Source of the DNA: an uncultured Ruminococcus sp.
Lineage (GTDB): Bacteria; Bacillota; Clostridia; Oscillospirales; Ruminococcaceae
Assembly: GCA_946188175.1 (NCBI GenBank)
Contig: CAMHUJ010000050.1
Location: 1-8,650, forward strand
Length of the DNA stretch: 8,650 nt
Direction: 5' to 3'
The notes under the pieces were generated by a model. That model was not told the DNA's origin, ran no database searches, and was given only the letters and a program-made list of their open reading frames with translations. Numbering within the stretch: the first letter of the stretch is position 1; each line of letters begins with the position of its first letter. This document shows positions 7,474 through 8,650 of this stretch, piece by piece. Both the position numbers and the translations under genes were made by a program.

Positions 7474-7521
7474 AAACCTGTATTTTCCGCAATGCGCAGT
7501 ACAAATTCAGAATCAAATAAA

Positions 7522-7527
7522 AGAGGA
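7522..7527 (+). promoter_or_regulatory. Ribosome binding site of the flavoprotein gene
   Basis: AGAGGA is 7 nt before ATG 7535, and the FAD-binding fold begins at the second codon, so the start is well fixed. Confidence 0.7.
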
Positions 7528-7534
7528 ACTGAGA

Positions 7535-8650
7535 ATGAAAAATGTTATCATCATCGGCGGCGGTCCTGCCGGACTGACTGCTGCATATGAGCTGCTGAAA
7601 GACGGCAGCGGGGAATATCGCGTCACCGTACTCGAGGAAAGCGATGTGCTGGGCGGTATTTCGCAGACAGTCCGCTATCACGGAAACCGCATGGATATCG
7701 GCGGTCACCGCTTCTTCTCCAAGGACGATACCATTATGAAGTGGTGGAGCGATCTGATGCCGGTACAGGGCAAGCCTTCGTATGACGATCAGGTGCTCGG
7801 CAGAGAAAAGCCGCTCGCGCAGGGCGGTCCCGACCCGCAGAAGGAAGATGTCGTCATGCTGGTGCGTGACAGAGTTTCCCGTATCTACTATAATAAATGC
7901 TTCTTCGATTATCCGATCTCCATGAACATGACCACGATCAAAAACATGGGCTTCCTGACGACGATGAAGGCGGGCTTCAGCTACCTGAAAACGATCTTTG
8001 TCAAGCTGCCGGAGGATAATCTCGAGAACTTCTATATCAACCGCTTCGGCAAGAAGCTCTATTCCATGTTCTTCGAGGGCTATACCGAGAAGCTCTGGGG
8101 CAGACATCCGCGCGAAATCTCCGCAGACTGGGGCAGCCAGCGCGTCAAGGGTCTGTCGATCCTTGCGATCATCAAGGATATGTTCAGCAAGCTGACCGGC
8201 AAGAAGAACAACAAGAATGCCGAAACCTCGCTGATCGAGCAGTTCTGGTATCCGAAGTACGGTCCGGGTCAGCTCTGGGAGCTGGTCGGCACCAAGGTGA
8301 AGGAAATGGGCGGCGAAATCCGCTTCGGTCATGCCGTGGAGCGCGTCAATACCGAAAACGGCAAGGTTACATCTGTCGTCTGCAAGACCGCGGACGGCGA
8401 GGAGGAAATCTCCGGCGATATCTTCATTGGCTGCGGGGAGACGCAGATCATGCGGCAGCTCGCCCGGGTGATGATCCCGCTGCAGAGGGAACACCCCGGC
8501 ATCCGCTTTCACCTGTACAGCGCCAACGCCGACGAGGTGACCGAAAAGCTGGACCGGGGGCTGCTGGATTTCGGCCTGATGATCGAGCCGTTCAACATGA
8601 AGCAATATGAATCCATCCCGCTGCCGGACGAGGACACCTTCGGCTTTCTG
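7535..8650 (+). CDS. FAD/NAD(P) oxidoreductase (UGM-like, COG1232 type), joined in frame to LysR sequence; 3' end outside window
   Basis: Residues 1-298 are the N-terminal part of a flavoprotein of the amine-oxidase/UDP-galactopyranose-mutase-like group often found in glycan loci. The dinucleotide-binding motif is IIGGGPAGL (6-14), preceded by a beta-strand and followed by Glu34 (VLEE), which would bind the ribose of FAD. GGHRFFSK (56-63), EKLWGRHPREIS (185-196), the DWGSQRVKGLS segment and YPKYGPGQLWE (239-249) are conserved in this family. Members are usually around 450-550 residues, so about 200 residues with the C-terminal FAD contacts are missing. From ~299 the frame reads as a LysR effector domain to the window edge. 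Expected role is redox or isomerase chemistry on a nucleotide or lipid-linked sugar; the exact reaction is unknown. As assembled, it is probably not a functional flavoenzyme. Confidence 0.8.
   Translation, partial: MKNVIIIGGGPAGLTAAYELLKDGSGEYRVTVLEESDVLGGISQTVRYHGNRMDIGGHRFFSKDDTIMKWWSDLMPVQGKPSYDDQVLGREKPLAQGGPDPQKEDVVMLVRDRVSRIYYNKCFFDYPISMNMTTIKNMGFLTTMKAGFSYLKTIFVKLPEDNLENFYINRFGKKLYSMFFEGYTEKLWGRHPREISADWGSQRVKGLSILAIIKDMFSKLTGKKNNKNAETSLIEQFWYPKYGPGQLWELVGTKVKEMGGEIRFGHAVERVNTENGKVTSVVCKTADGEEEISGDIFIGCGETQIMRQLARVMIPLQREHPGIRFHLYSANADEVTEKLDRGLLDFGLMIEPFNMKQYESIPLPDEDTFGFL
8411..8650 (+). other. LysR-type regulator effector-binding domain fragment (foreign to the flavoprotein)
   Basis: The translated segment starts at SGDIFIGCGETQIMRQLARV and includes HPGIRFHLYSANADEVTEKL and then RGLLDFGLMIEP. 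This is the opening of the periplasmic-binding-like effector domain of LysR-family transcription factors (beta-1 strand GDI.IG, helix, the strand with the H-L-Y-S-A-N pattern, then LLDFG..IEP), a form common in Clostridia. The winged-helix DNA-binding half that should precede it is absent. The remainder of the domain runs past the window edge. GC by hand count is 136/220 (62%) for 8431-8650 against 126/220 (57%) for 8211-8430. Shares its reading frame with the flavoprotein upstream. Confidence 0.85.

Noticed and set aside
7355..8605. Long minus-strand ORF (416 codons) spanning the chimeric junction
   Set aside because: It is opposite the well-supported flavoprotein and LysR reading, has no recognisable motif, and no promoter or ribosome site was seen for it. 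It does not explain the junction.
1..8650. tRNA, rRNA, CRISPR array, insertion sequence or transposase
   Set aside because: No cloverleaf-like sequence, regularly spaced repeats, transposase motifs or terminal inverted repeats were seen; nearly all of the window is coding.

Overview
The window reads as part of a surface-polysaccharide locus from a moderately high-GC Gram-positive anaerobe. The likely host is a Clostridia member such as a Ruminococcus-like Oscillospiraceae; this is inferred from strong AAGGAG/GGAGGG ribosome sites, a near-consensus sigma-A promoter, the flavoprotein type near the right end and the style of the terminal LysR fragment. All genes lie on the + strand.

Bases 1-7427 look like one operon of six genes. 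They are the 3' end of a GT4 glycosyltransferase, an RMD-type GDP-sugar reductase (probably making GDP-D-rhamnose), a Wzm-type ABC permease, a polytopic GT-C-like membrane protein, a Wzt-type ATPase with a C-terminal glycan-binding-type domain, and a large protein with an N-terminal coiled coil, a GT-B glycosyltransferase and a SAM methyltransferase. Gaps are short or replaced by overlaps (ATGA at 1314, TGATG at 2091). Working model: a nucleotide sugar is made, a D-rhamnose- or mannose-containing chain is built in the cytoplasm, its end is modified or capped by the fusion enzyme, Wzm/Wzt exports it, and the GT-C-like protein may decorate it outside.

Bases 7428-7534 hold a new promoter (TTGACA, 18 bp, extended-10 TATAAT) that overlaps nested GGTTTG/CAAACC repeats. 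No terminator with a T tract was seen before it.

From 7535 an FAD/NAD(P) oxidoreductase related to UDP-galactopyranose mutase begins. At about 8405-8431 its reading frame changes, without a frameshift, into the effector-binding domain of a LysR-type regulator, and this continues to the window edge. The second half of the flavoprotein and the DNA-binding half of the regulator are both absent. This chimera is the most anomalous feature here. It is either an assembly/recombination artefact at a short shared stretch or, less likely, a real gene fusion.
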